A stretch of 64,000 nucleotides of DNA from Thalassovita mangrovi (GTDB taxonomy: Bacteria; Pseudomonadota; Alphaproteobacteria; Rhodobacterales; Rhodobacteraceae), in the NCBI RefSeq assembly GCF_009857745.1, contig NZ_WWEN01000005.1, forward strand, positions 271,483 to 335,482, given 5' to 3'. Below, one piece after another: positions 17,714 through 26,614 of this stretch (position 1 is the stretch's first letter; each line of letters begins with the position of its first letter). Position numbers and translations under genes: made by a program. Under the pieces are notes generated by a model. It was not told the DNA's origin and searched no databases. It saw only the letters and a list, made by a program, of their open reading frames with translations.

Positions 17714-18910
17714 ATGAGCCAGCTGACCATCGACGCCGATTACATCGCCTCTCTCGACAGTTCTTTCCTGGATGTCGAGGACGCCGAAACCCTGCCGCCA
17801 GAATGCTACACCTCGCAGGAATTCTACGATTTCGAGAAGGAAGCGCTGTTCACCCGCGAATGGCTTTGCGTCGGCCGGGCCGACTGGGTGCCCGAGCCGG
17901 GCAACTATTTCACCACCAAGACGGTGGGCGAACCGATCATCGTCGCGCGCAACCAGGCGGGTGAAATCCACGCCATGTCCGCGGTGTGCCAGCACCGGGC
18001 GATGCTGGTCGCCGAAGGCAAGGGCACCGCGCGCAACTTCCTGTGCCCCTACCACCACTGGGCCTATTCGCTGGAAGGCGACCTTGTCGGCATCCCGGAA
18101 ATGCAGCGCACCTGCAAATTCGACAAATCCAAATTCGGGCTGCCCAAGTTCAAGGTCGAACTGTGGAACGGCTTCATCTTCATCAACATGGACCCCGAGG
18201 CCGCGCCGCTGGCGCCGCGGCTGACCCAGGTGACCGAGGCGATTGCTGGTTACAACCTGGAAAACGCCAAGGACGAACGCCCCGGCGAAGCGCCCGAGTT
18301 CCCCTGGAACTGGAAGGTGATGTTCGAGAACAACAATGACGGTTATCACGCCAGCCGCCTGCACCACGGCCCGCTGCACGATTTCATCCCCTCGGGCCTG
18401 GCGTCCTTCCCCGAGGCCGATCCGGCCGATGCGGGCTATCTGCGCTACAACGGCACGCTGCACCCCGATGCCAGCTTCAACCCGACGCAAAAGGCGCTCC
18501 TGCCGGTGTTCCCCGGCCTGACCGAAGAGGAACGCAACCGCGCCACCTTCGCCAATGTGCCGCCGTCGCTGTCGCTGGTGATGACCTCGGATCTGGTGAT
18601 CTACCTGATCCTGCGCCCGACCGGCCCGGAAAGCCTGGAAATGGATACCGGCATCCTGGCCGCGCCCAAGGCGGCGCGCGATCCGGCCTATATCCACAAG
18701 CTCGACACCATCCAGGCCACCGCCGAGAAGATCATCGCGCAGGATTTCCACGTCGACGAAAACGTGCAGATCGGCCTGCGGTCCCGCTATGCCGTGCGCG
18801 GCCGCTATTCCTGGCAGGAAGGTGCCCAGGTGCAGTTCAACCGCTGGCTGATCCACCGCTTCCGCGAATTCGTCAAGACCACCCCGCCGGTAGCCGCAGC
18901 CGCCGAATAA
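17714..18910 (+). CDS. Rieske non-heme iron oxygenase, alpha subunit
   Basis: A 398-residue ring-hydroxylating-type oxygenase. The Rieske [2Fe-2S] ligands are Cys92-x-His94 and Cys111-x2-His114 (VCQHR, CPYHH). The catalytic iron site is ENNNDGYHASRLHH, giving Asp209, His212 and His217 or His218. AAGGAG seven bases upstream fixes the start. No beta subunit is present, as in demethylating or single-subunit systems (carnitine, betaine, stachydrine, vanillate types). The only reductase nearby is at 11083 in the divergent transporter operon. The substrate is unknown; the downstream formamidase-like gene suggests an amide or formyl product. Confidence 0.9.
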   Translation: MSQLTIDADYIASLDSSFLDVEDAETLPPECYTSQEFYDFEKEALFTREWLCVGRADWVPEPGNYFTTKTVGEPIIVARNQAGEIHAMSAVCQHRAMLVAEGKGTARNFLCPYHHWAYSLEGDLVGIPEMQRTCKFDKSKFGLPKFKVELWNGFIFINMDPEAAPLAPRLTQVTEAIAGYNLENAKDERPGEAPEFPWNWKVMFENNNDGYHASRLHHGPLHDFIPSGLASFPEADPADAGYLRYNGTLHPDASFNPTQKALLPVFPGLTEEERNRATFANVPPSLSLVMTSDLVIYLILRPTGPESLEMDTGILAAPKAARDPAYIHKLDTIQATAEKIIAQDFHVDENVQIGLRSRYAVRGRYSWQEGAQVQFNRWLIHRFREFVKTTPPVAAAAE

Positions 18911-18919
18911 GCCACAGCG

Positions 18920-18942
18920 GGGGCGGGCCTGATGCCCGCCCC
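18920..18942 (+). terminator. Stem-loop after the Rieske oxygenase gene
   Basis: A perfect nine-base stem GGGGCGGGC / GCCCGCCCC with a five-base loop begins ten bases after the oxygenase stop. No T tract follows, so it is more likely an RNA-stabilising or weak attenuating hairpin than a full terminator. It contains an in-frame ATG at 18932 of the next gene, which argues against that ATG being used. Confidence 0.4.
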
Positions 18943-18979
18943 TTCCCTGCCAGCAACACCAATAGCAAAGACGACACCC

Positions 18980-20068
18980 ATGGCTCTCATCCACGACAAA
19001 CCCGTCCGCGATTGCGGCATCTCCGGCAATCTGCACACGCTGCGCGCGCTGCCCGAAACCGTTCACTGGGGCTATTTCCATCCCGAAATCAAACCGGCCC
19101 TGCGGATCAAGAGCGGCGATCTGGTGATGGTCGAGGCGGTCACCCATCACGCCGGCGACGACCCCGAACTGATGATGGATGAAAACATCACCCGCATCTA
19201 CACCGAGATCCCCGAAGAAGACCGCAGCCCCGGCGTGCATATCATGACCGGGCCGATCTATGTCGAAGACGCCGAACCCGGCGACATCATCGAAGTGCGC
19301 TATCTGCAGATGGTGCCGCGCTTCGACTATGGCTCCAACCTCGCCGCCAACTGGGGCAACCTGTATGAGGAATTCGGCAAGACCGAACGGGTCACGATCT
19401 ATCAGCTCGACCGCAATTCGATGACCGCGCGGGCGAAATACGCCTATGACGTGGAAGAAACCTATCTGATCCCCGGCCGCATCACCCATTGCCCGCATTG
19501 CGACCGCAGCGAAGCCCTGCCCGGCATCACCGTTCCCGCCCGGCCGCATCTGGGCACCGCGGGCGTGGCGCCTGCGGTGGACGAACGGCTGTCGACCATC
19601 CCGCCGGGGCTGCATGGCGGCAATATCGACAACTGGCGCATCGGCGCCGGGTCGACGATGTATTACCCGGTGCAGGTCAAGGGCGCGCTGTTCTCGGTCG
19701 GCGACCCGCATATCAGCCAGGGTGACGGTGAAATCAGCGGCACCGCGATCGAGGCCTCTCTCGACGTGCTGATGCAGATCATCGTGCGCAAGGATTTCTC
19801 CTTCCCCTCGCCGCTGCTGGAAACGCCGGAATATTTCATCGCCCACGGATTCGATCCCGATCTGAACAAGGCGCAGAAGAATGCTGCGCTCGACATGCTG
19901 CACCTTCTGACCGAGGAACAGGGCCTGTCGCGGAACGATGCTTACTCACTGATGAGCGTGGCTGCCGATTTTGGCGTCACTCAGGTGGTCGACGGCACCC
20001 AGGGCATCCATTGCCGTATTGACCGCTCGATCTTCGCCGGAAAAGGTGTGGTGAAAGATCCCGAATGA
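18980..20068 (+). CDS. Acetamidase/formamidase family protein
   Basis: A 362-residue FmdA/AmdA-type hydrolase that would release ammonia from formamide, acetamide or a related small amide. Family segments visible are VEAVTHHAGDDPELM, GVHIMTGPIYVEDAEPGDIIEV, ARPHLGTAGVAP and HGGNIDNWRIGAGSTMYYPVQVKGALFSVGDPHISQGDGEISGTAIEASL. The ATG at 18980 was taken because the upstream in-frame ATG falls inside a hairpin and adds a low-complexity leader; neither has a strong ribosome site. It follows the oxygenase gene by 69 bases and precedes an AraC regulator by one base. Confidence 0.9.
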   Translation: MALIHDKPVRDCGISGNLHTLRALPETVHWGYFHPEIKPALRIKSGDLVMVEAVTHHAGDDPELMMDENITRIYTEIPEEDRSPGVHIMTGPIYVEDAEPGDIIEVRYLQMVPRFDYGSNLAANWGNLYEEFGKTERVTIYQLDRNSMTARAKYAYDVEETYLIPGRITHCPHCDRSEALPGITVPARPHLGTAGVAPAVDERLSTIPPGLHGGNIDNWRIGAGSTMYYPVQVKGALFSVGDPHISQGDGEISGTAIEASLDVLMQIIVRKDFSFPSPLLETPEYFIAHGFDPDLNKAQKNAALDMLHLLTEEQGLSRNDAYSLMSVAADFGVTQVVDGTQGIHCRIDRSIFAGKGVVKDPE

Positions 20069-20069
20069 C

Positions 20070-21044
20070 ATGACAGAAAACGGTTCCTGGAGATTCAACA
20101 CCGATGCGCTGCCGGAGAATGAACGCTCCGCGGCGTGGGTCGAAACCCTGCGACGGCTGCGCCTGCCGCTGCATGGCGGGTTGCCCGATCCGAACATGAA
20201 GGGCAGCGTGATCGCTGCCCAATCCCCGCTCGGGTTCGAATTCGCCCTGATCGAGGCGGACCCGATGGTGATCGCAGGCCGCGAGGACACGCCGGAATGG
20301 GGTGTCTGGCTCTCGCTCACCGTCAAGGGGCGGGGCATGCTGGAAACCGCCGGCCTGCGCGCGCCGGTCGGCAAGGGGATGATCCTCTATGGCGCGACCA
20401 ACGTGCAGGCCAGCCTGGATTTCCGCGAACCGTTCCGCCAGCTATTCGTCAAGATCCCGACCGTAGCGACCGAAGCCCGGCTGATCCGGCCGCTGGCCGG
20501 AAAGGTCGGGCTGTTCCCCGGCCATTCGCCGATCGAGGTCATCTTCCACGACATGCTGCGCGGCGTGGCCTCGGTGATCGGCGACATGACCACCCACCAT
20601 TTCCGCCCCGTCGAACTGGCGGTGTCGGAATACCTGACCACCTGCCTGGTGGAATCCTATGGCGACGAACGCCGCTCGGATGCCGAGGCGCAGCGCACCG
20701 CGCATTTCCACAGTATCTGCCAATGCATCGAAGCCTTCCTGTCGGACCCGGAGCTGACCAGCAGCTGCATCGCCAAGGAACAGGGGTTTTCCCAGCGCTA
20801 CATCCAGCGCCTGTTCAACCTGCATGGCGACAATTTTTCCAACTACCTGAAAACCCGGCGGCTGGAACGCTGTTACTACGATCTGATCTCGCCGCTTTCC
20901 AGCCAGCTTTCGATTGCCGAAATCTGCTACCGCTGGGGGTTCAGCGACACTGCCCATTTCAGCCGCTCGTTCCGCAGCCGCTACGGCTTCTCGCCGCGCG
21001 ATCATCGCCGATCTTTTATGCGAGAAACGGAATCCGAGGCGTGA
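20070..21044 (+). CDS. AraC family transcriptional regulator
   Basis: A 324-residue regulator. Residues 1-210 resemble the AraC-binding-like sensor domain, and residues about 220-318 hold two helix-turn-helix units (LTSSCIAKEQGFSQRYIQRLFNLHGDNFSNYLKTRRLERC and LSIAEICYRWGFSDTAHFSRSFRSRYGFSPRDHR). The ATG is one base after the amidase stop, so it is cotranscribed with the oxygenase genes it probably activates. It is a homologue of the next gene. Confidence 0.88.
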   Translation: MTENGSWRFNTDALPENERSAAWVETLRRLRLPLHGGLPDPNMKGSVIAAQSPLGFEFALIEADPMVIAGREDTPEWGVWLSLTVKGRGMLETAGLRAPVGKGMILYGATNVQASLDFREPFRQLFVKIPTVATEARLIRPLAGKVGLFPGHSPIEVIFHDMLRGVASVIGDMTTHHFRPVELAVSEYLTTCLVESYGDERRSDAEAQRTAHFHSICQCIEAFLSDPELTSSCIAKEQGFSQRYIQRLFNLHGDNFSNYLKTRRLERCYYDLISPLSSQLSIAEICYRWGFSDTAHFSRSFRSRYGFSPRDHRRSFMRETESEA

Positions 21045-21195
21045 CAGCCCCGAAATCCGGCCATTTCGCGTGACATCGCCCCGGCGCGCCGCGACACTCG
21101 ACAGGTAAGGGAAACAACAGAAAGGCCCGCGCGGAATTGCGGTTCCTGACTTCCATACTCCACCCAAAGCAAGGCAGGGGTTCTACCGGTTGGCA

Positions 21196-22098
21196 ATGAA
21201 GCGGGACAGTTTCGACCTCCATGCCTGCGATTACAGCGATGCCCGCGGCGAGCGCGTCTCGATGACGAGCCCGCATGGCATTCGCTTCACGCTGGTCTCC
21301 GCCGGGGCGCAGGACATCCTGCTCGATTACCGCAAGGGCGCGGCCGCGATCTGGCTCGGCCTGGTGCTCGAAGGCGAACTCCATTCGGCTGAGGGTGGCG
21401 ATGTCTACGGCCCCGGCGCCTTGCTCTATGGCGGTGAGAAGACTGTGCTGCACGCGACCTTCCCGGGGTCGCACAAGCTGCTGCTGGCGCTTGTCCCCAC
21501 AGCGCTGATGCGGCGGCGACTGCCGGCAGACCTGCCCGGCCAGCCCGGGTTGCTGACCCGCGACAGCGCCCCGGCCATCTTGCTGGCCGATCTGCTGAAA
21601 TCCGTGGCCGCCAACCTGCCCGAGGCCAGCCAGGACATGCTGAGCCCAGTCGAAATGGTGCTGCCGGAATTCATCCTCGCGGCGGTGCTGGAAAATGCCG
21701 AGGCCAAGTCGCTTGGCGGGGCGGCCGGGCGGCGCGCCTCAATGCTCGACCGGGTGCGCCAGGCCATCGAAATGCGGCTGGAAGACCCCGATCTGCGACT
21801 GAGCGACGTCGCCGATCAGTTCGGCGTCTCGCAGCGCTATATCCAGAAACTGTTCGAAACCACCGGCGACAGCTTCGGCAGCTATGTCAAGGACCGCCGG
21901 TTGGAACATTGCCGCGCCGACATGAGCAACCCGAACTTCGCCGACAAGACCATATCGGACATCCTGTTTCACTGGGGCTTCAACGACTCGCCCTCGTTCA
22001 GCCGGGCGTTCCGGGCCCGCTACGGCGTGACCCCGCGCGATTTCCGCCGCTCGGCGCACCTGCCCACCCCCTGCGAGCAGCGGAACTGCAGTAACTGA
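21196..22098 (+). CDS. AraC family transcriptional regulator (second copy)
   Basis: A 300-residue AraC protein related to its upstream neighbour: the C-terminal double HTH is LRLSDVADQFGVSQRYIQKLFETTGDSFGSYVKDRRLEHC and KTISDILFHWGFNDSPSFSRAFRARYGVTPRDFRR. An in-frame TTG two codons earlier (21190) is 11 bases from GGGG and is an alternative start. Unlike the first regulator it is 151 bases from the preceding gene and could have its own promoter. It may control the leftward TauD/VOC/extradiol operon rather than the oxygenase genes; both are adjacent. Confidence 0.86.
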   Translation: MKRDSFDLHACDYSDARGERVSMTSPHGIRFTLVSAGAQDILLDYRKGAAAIWLGLVLEGELHSAEGGDVYGPGALLYGGEKTVLHATFPGSHKLLLALVPTALMRRRLPADLPGQPGLLTRDSAPAILLADLLKSVAANLPEASQDMLSPVEMVLPEFILAAVLENAEAKSLGGAAGRRASMLDRVRQAIEMRLEDPDLRLSDVADQFGVSQRYIQKLFETTGDSFGSYVKDRRLEHCRADMSNPNFADKTISDILFHWGFNDSPSFSRAFRARYGVTPRDFRRSAHLPTPCEQRNCSN

Positions 22099-22127
22099 AC
22101 CTGATCCCCGCCTGATCCCCTGCCACG

Positions 22128-22153
22128 AAAAAACCGCCCCCTGAGGGGCGGTT
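22128..22153 (-). terminator. Intrinsic terminator of the TauD operon
   Basis: The stem AACCGCCCC / GGGGCGGTT (22132-22140 with 22145-22153, four-base loop) is followed on the minus strand by a six-base T run. It lies 28 bases after the stop of the leftward dioxygenase gene and 34 bases after the convergent AraC stop. Confidence 0.8.
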
Positions 22154-22180
22154 CATGTGTTCTTCGCGACCGGGCGGAGG

Positions 22181-23266
22181 TCAGGAAATCAGCCGCGGCA
22201 CGGCGGCGATGCCGATATGGAACCAGGACTTGCGATCCTCCGGCTGGCCGTCGCGCGACTTGTCGCGGCGCTGCACCACGCCGTTCTTGCCGAAGCCCTT
22301 GACGATCGGGCGCCCGGTTTCGCGGCTCAGCCACAGCCGCAGCAGATGGCGGCGGCGCTGCGGTTCGGGGTAATCTTCGAAACCGGTGCGGGCATGCAGC
22401 GCGGCATAATTCGACAGCCACTGGATATCGCCGGGGCGGAAATCCATCTCGATCGCCATCCCCTTTTCATAGGTGATTTCGTCGAACAGCTTGAGAACCT
22501 CGACCTGTTCCGGCATCAGCGCGGGCACCTCGGGATAGGACTCGGCGGCGGTGAAGATATAGGTGGAACCGGCATACATGCTGAACACCCCTTCCTCCAT
22601 CGACACGATGGGCGAGGTATAGGTGTTCGACGGCGCGTTGCTGTCCTGGCGCTTCCAATCCCAGTGGAACGGTTCCAGCAGCAGCGGCGCCAGGTCGGGG
22701 CGGCGGCGCAGGATTTCATTGTAAATCTCGGCCCCCGAAACCAGGCAGGACGCGCCGCCCTGTTTCGACGGGCGCAGGCACATCAGTGCCACCACGTCGG
22801 AACTGTCGGAATGATAGACCAGCTTGTCGCGCACCTTGGACGATTTCGCGGTCGGATCGTCCATCGTCTTGTCCGAGGTGGCATAGACATGTTCGATCAG
22901 GTCGCCATCCTCGCTCTGGCGGATCGGGTCACCCATATGCAGGCCGAGGATGTAATAGATCGCCGAGGACAGGGCGTCGGAATAAAGGTGGGGGCGCAGC
23001 CCCCGCACCAGAACGAAGCCACGGCCGTAATCCACGTCGTCGCCCCAGGCGACCACCGCGTCGGCGCAGGCCATCAGCGGATAGTCCGAGGCCCGGACGA
23101 AACGCAGGTCGGGGTCTTCTTCGACGAAGCGGGTGCCCAGGGCCTCCAGCTCGGAAACCTGTTCTTCGTTCAGCATGTAAATCCAGTCCTTCGTGGTCTG
23201 GATCTTGTCACCGCGCCAGGCGGCTTCGCCGGTCACCGGTTGCAGTGAAGTTGTCCGCACATCCAT
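22181..23266 (-). CDS. TauD/TfdA-family Fe(II)/2-oxoglutarate dioxygenase
   Basis: A 361-residue member of the TauD/TfdA/gamma-butyrobetaine hydroxylase group. The iron ligands are His152 and Asp154 (VYHSDSS) and His291 (AALHARTGFED), with Arg residues 303-310 for 2-oxoglutarate (EPQRRRHLLRLWLS). The ATG at 23266 was preferred over one two codons earlier because AAGGAG is eight bases from it. Enzymes of this type hydroxylate or cleave sulfonates, phenoxyacetates or quaternary amines; no taurine transporter is present, so the substrate is open. It is the last gene of the extradiol/VOC operon. Confidence 0.87.
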   Translation of the reverse strand: MDVRTTSLQPVTGEAAWRGDKIQTTKDWIYMLNEEQVSELEALGTRFVEEDPDLRFVRASDYPLMACADAVVAWGDDVDYGRGFVLVRGLRPHLYSDALSSAIYYILGLHMGDPIRQSEDGDLIEHVYATSDKTMDDPTAKSSKVRDKLVYHSDSSDVVALMCLRPSKQGGASCLVSGAEIYNEILRRRPDLAPLLLEPFHWDWKRQDSNAPSNTYTSPIVSMEEGVFSMYAGSTYIFTAAESYPEVPALMPEQVEVLKLFDEITYEKGMAIEMDFRPGDIQWLSNYAALHARTGFEDYPEPQRRRHLLRLWLSRETGRPIVKGFGKNGVVQRRDKSRDGQPEDRKSWFHIGIAAVPRLIS

Positions 23267-23287
23267 CGTCATTCTCCTTTGCTCACA

Positions 23288-23782
23288 TCATTCCACGGTT
23301 TTTTCAGGGCCGATTTCCGGGTCCGGGCCGCCCTTGCGCCACAGGATGATCTCGTTGCCCCACGGGTCGCGGAAACCTTCGTTGAACCCGTTGAATTCCT
23401 TCCAGTAATGATCGCGCCACAGAATTTCGGCGCCGCGTTTCTCGGCCTCGGCCAGGATGCGCTCGACGCTGTCATCCTCGCTGACCAGGATCCAAAGCCG
23501 GCTGCGGTGGGTGGCGTCGTCAGGGATCTTGCGCACGCCCAGGGACTCGATCCGGGGGTGCGGGCGGGCGTTGCGGCTGTGCGAAATGCCGATATGGAAA
23601 TTGCCCACCTCGCTGTCCGATCCGTCGGGGTTGAGCATCATGCCGCCGGGCACCAGCCGGTGGAACACGCCCTCGGGGCGGCCTTCGTTGGTCCAGCCGA
23701 ACACGGCGGCATAGAAATCGCCGGTGGCGGAGGGATCGTCGGAAATCAGGTCGGCGAAGATAAGGGTATTGGGATAGGTCAT
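23288..23782 (-). CDS. Glyoxalase/VOC-family protein
   Basis: A 164-residue vicinal-oxygen-chelate protein with two beta-alpha-beta modules (TLIFADLISDDPSATGDFYAAVFGWTNEG and RLWILVSEDDSVERILAEAEKRGAEILWRDHYWKEF...DPWGNEIILWRK). Acidic or His metal ligands are not clearly conserved, so it may be a dioxygenase, isomerase or binding protein. The ATG at 23782 was chosen; the longer reading needs a TTG and overlaps the upstream gene. It lies between two oxygenase genes and probably acts on their product. Confidence 0.78.
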   Translation of the reverse strand: MTYPNTLIFADLISDDPSATGDFYAAVFGWTNEGRPEGVFHRLVPGGMMLNPDGSDSEVGNFHIGISHSRNARPHPRIESLGVRKIPDDATHRSRLWILVSEDDSVERILAEAEKRGAEILWRDHYWKEFNGFNEGFRDPWGNEIILWRKGGPDPEIGPEKTVE

Positions 23783-23798
23783 TGTCTGGTCTTTCAGG

Positions 23799-24608
23799 TT
23801 AGCCAAATCGGTACGCGGAGATCCGCGCGCTCATGACGATGTCGGTGAAATCGCGGCGGCCGGGGGCATCGCCAGCGGCGCCCGCGGCCACCATCAGCGG
23901 CAACAGGTGTTCCTCGGCCGCGGGCGGATGGGCATCGCGCGCCATCGGTCCCTCGCTCCAGTGCAGCAGCCCGTCCCAACGCGCCTGCGGATCGGCGTTG
24001 CGCACGGTATTGGTCAGGAAGGCGTCGAAGGTTTCCGACCCGGGCGTCGCCCGCGGCGTGTTGAAGGCGCGCATGTTGTGGTAGCTCATGCCCGATCCGA
24101 CAATCAGCACGTTTTCGTCGCGCAGCGGCGCCAGCGCCCGGCCAAGCGCAAGGTGATCGCCGGGGTCGAGATTGGTCTTCACCGACATCGGCACCACCGG
24201 GATATCGGCATCGGGCAGCGCGACCAGCAGCGGCACGAATACCCCGTGATCAAAACCGCGCTTGGCATCGGTGCGCACCGGGATGCCCGCCTCGGTCATC
24301 AGCTCGACCACCCGGGTCGACAGCGCGGCCGATCCCTTGGCGGGGAATTTCAGCTGATAGGTATGCGGCGGGAAGCCGAAATAGTCGTAAAGCATCGGCG
24401 GGTTCGGCGCCACCGACACGGAGAATTCCGGTTCTTCCCAATGGGCGGTAATCACCAGGATCGCATCGGGCCGCTGCGGCAGGCTGTCGATCAGCCCCTT
24501 CAGATAGGCGGCGGTCTTGTCCCAGGTGTCGGCTGGCCCCATGGTCCAGTCCATGAAGAAACATGGACCGCCGCCATGGGGGATGAATAGTGTCGGCTGC
24601 GTCGTCAT
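23799..24608 (-). CDS. DODA-type extradiol ring-cleavage dioxygenase
   Basis: A 269-residue class III (LigB-fold) dioxygenase of the 4,5-DOPA extradiol group. Candidate metal ligands are His11 (FIPHGGGP), the His of FDHGVFVPL and the His pair in DAHPPAAEEHLLPL; TAHWEEPEF and GSGMSYHNMR are also conserved. It would open a catechol-like ring with oxygen. The chosen ATG starts at the family N-terminus; the 42 upstream in-frame residues are not conserved. It is the first gene of the leftward three-gene operon. Confidence 0.87.
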   Translation of the reverse strand: MTTQPTLFIPHGGGPCFFMDWTMGPADTWDKTAAYLKGLIDSLPQRPDAILVITAHWEEPEFSVSVAPNPPMLYDYFGFPPHTYQLKFPAKGSAALSTRVVELMTEAGIPVRTDAKRGFDHGVFVPLLVALPDADIPVVPMSVKTNLDPGDHLALGRALAPLRDENVLIVGSGMSYHNMRAFNTPRATPGSETFDAFLTNTVRNADPQARWDGLLHWSEGPMARDAHPPAAEEHLLPLMVAAGAAGDAPGRRDFTDIVMSARISAYRFG

Positions 24609-25077
24609 AATACCCGTCTTCGTAGCGTTTCCGTGCCGTCCCGGCCGGTGCGACAGGCGCGGCGGCGGGACACATCCAGTAAGCCAGCTGGGACCGGGCA
24701 GTTCTTGTCGCCTTGCGCCCGTTTCGTTGCGCATCGGCGCATCAGAGCGTCACGCCCGGGAAGCCCCCGCAGTGCCCGCAACAGACAAAACAAGGGCGCA
24801 GCAACGTCGGCGATACGCGCGTTCGTGCCCGAGGTTCGGATGATCCCCAACGTCGACGTGCCTGGCGGTCATCGCAATGAAGTCACGGGGGCTTGGCGAC
24901 TACGACAAAGCCCCCGCTGTTTGCGGGGGCCGGGGGAAAATGTTGGTTGCGGTGGCCGCAACCGCCGTTGCCTAAGGGAATTGCGATGCCTTAGCCGGAA
25001 TGGATTCTTCCCAGCAAGACGGGCAAAGCCCCATCGCATTCAATCGTTCCCTTCTCGCACGGCACCACGAAAGCCGT
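24609..25077. other. Intergenic region with two hairpins
   Basis: No gene is seen in these 469 bases. They contain the promoter side of the extradiol operon and the 3' side of the tct operon. Two perfect hairpins, GCCCCCGC-tgttt-GCGGGGGC (24910-24930) and GGTTGCGG-tgg-CCGCAACC (24945-24963), are each followed on the minus strand by a short T run (CTTTG and AACATTTT), about 115-170 bases after the tctA stop. They are the best candidates for terminating the tct operon. Confidence 0.5.
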
Positions 25078-26613
25078 TCACTTGTGATGCCGCGCCACCC
25101 GCTCGCCCATCGGCAACCGGCCCTTCAGCCGCTGAACGATCTTCTTGATCGGGACGACTGTCAGCACCAGAAGCAGCAGCCCCGCGCCAAGCAGGAAGGC
25201 GCTTCCGGGCCGTTCCACGAAGATCATCGGATCGCCCCGCGACAGCAGCATCGCGCGGCGGAAATATTCCTCCATCATCGGGCCGAGGATGAAACCGATC
25301 AGCATCGGCGCCGGTTCGAACCGGAACAGCCGCAGCACGTAACCGATCACGCCGAATATCAGCGTCGCCCAGACATCCGTGATCGAATTGGAAATGCCGT
25401 AGACACCGACGCAGATCAGCACGATCACGGTCGGATAGAGGTAATGATGCGGCACGCGCAGCAGGCGCACCCAGATGCCGATCAGCGGAATGTTCAGTAC
25501 CAGCAGGAAAAGGTTGCCGAACAGGAAACTGACGACCAATCCCCAGAACAGCTCCGGATGATCCGAAATCAGCCGCGGCCCCGGCGTGATGCCATGGATC
25601 ATCAGCGCGCCCAGCATCAGCGCCATCGTCGTCGATCCCGGGATGCCCAGCGTCAGGGTCGGGATGAAGGCGGTTTGCGCGGCGGCGTTATTGGCGGTTT
25701 CCGGCACCACGACGCCTTCGATCGCACCCTTGCCGAATTCGGCGCGGCGGCGGTTGATCCGTTTTTCCAGCGCATAGCCGACGAAGCTTGCCACCGTCTG
25801 CCCGGTGCCCGGCAGGGTGCCGAAAAACGACCCCACAGCCGATCCCCTGATCGCGGGCATGATGCTGCGCCCCCATTCCGACGGCGTCGGAAGGAAATTG
25901 CGCATCCGCACCTTTTCACCGGCATAGCTTTTGGTTGCGCCGCGCAGCGACACCATGACTTCGGAGACGCCGAACAGCCCCATCGCCACCACGACAAGAG
26001 ACACCCCGTCGCGCAATTCCTGGATGCCGCCGGTGAAGCGGGTTTCGCCCGAATTCACGTCGACGCCCACCGTGCCCAGAAGGATCCCCAGGCACACCAT
26101 CATCAGCCCGCGCAACGCGCCCGATGCGCTGACGATCGAGGCCGCGATCAGCCCCAGTACCATGACCGAAAAATATTCGGCCGGCTGGAACAGCAGCGCG
26201 AATTCGGCCAGCTTCGGCGACAGCAGCACCATCACCACGACCCCGAAAAGCGCCCCGAAGAAGGATGCCATCGCCGTCATGAACAGCGCCACGCCCGCGC
26301 GCCCCTGCTGCGCCATGGGATAACCGTCGATACAGGTCACCGAGGCCGAAGGCGTCCCCGGGATGTTCAGCAGGATCGAGGCGATCGACCCGCCGTATTC
26401 GGCGCCGTAATAGACCCCCGCCAGCATCACCAGCGCCGTTTCCGGCTCAAGATAGAACGACACCGGCAACAGCATCGCCACCGCGGCCAGCGGGCCGACA
26501 CCGGGCAGCACCCCGATGAAGGTGCCAAGGAACACGCCGATGAAACAGTAGGTCAGGTTGGTGACGGTCGCGGCGGTGGAAAGCCCGAGGGCGAGGTTTG
26601 ACAGAAGGTCCAC
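25078..26613 (-). CDS. tctA: Tripartite tricarboxylate transporter large membrane subunit
   Basis: A 511-residue TctA-family permease with about 11-12 membrane spans and the duplicated signature VLPGVGPLAAVAMLLPVSF / FGTLPGTGQTVASFVGYALEKR, plus GAEYGGSIASILLNIPGTPSA and ETANNAAAQTAFIPTLTLGIPGSTT. The start is taken as the GTG at 26613, one base after the tctB stop and seven bases after GGGGG; the longer reading would need a TTG. It imports a carboxylate delivered by TctC. Confidence 0.9.
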   Translation of the reverse strand: MDLLSNLALGLSTAATVTNLTYCFIGVFLGTFIGVLPGVGPLAAVAMLLPVSFYLEPETALVMLAGVYYGAEYGGSIASILLNIPGTPSASVTCIDGYPMAQQGRAGVALFMTAMASFFGALFGVVVMVLLSPKLAEFALLFQPAEYFSVMVLGLIAASIVSASGALRGLMMVCLGILLGTVGVDVNSGETRFTGGIQELRDGVSLVVVAMGLFGVSEVMVSLRGATKSYAGEKVRMRNFLPTPSEWGRSIMPAIRGSAVGSFFGTLPGTGQTVASFVGYALEKRINRRRAEFGKGAIEGVVVPETANNAAAQTAFIPTLTLGIPGSTTMALMLGALMIHGITPGPRLISDHPELFWGLVVSFLFGNLFLLVLNIPLIGIWVRLLRVPHHYLYPTVIVLICVGVYGISNSITDVWATLIFGVIGYVLRLFRFEPAPMLIGFILGPMMEEYFRRAMLLSRGDPMIFVERPGSAFLLGAGLLLLVLTVVPIKKIVQRLKGRLPMGERVARHHK

Positions 26614-26614
26614 G

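Noticed and set aside
18932-18979. Earlier ATG for the acetamidase/formamidase gene
   Set aside because: It lies in the loop of a nine-base hairpin and adds a low-complexity leader that does not resemble the family.
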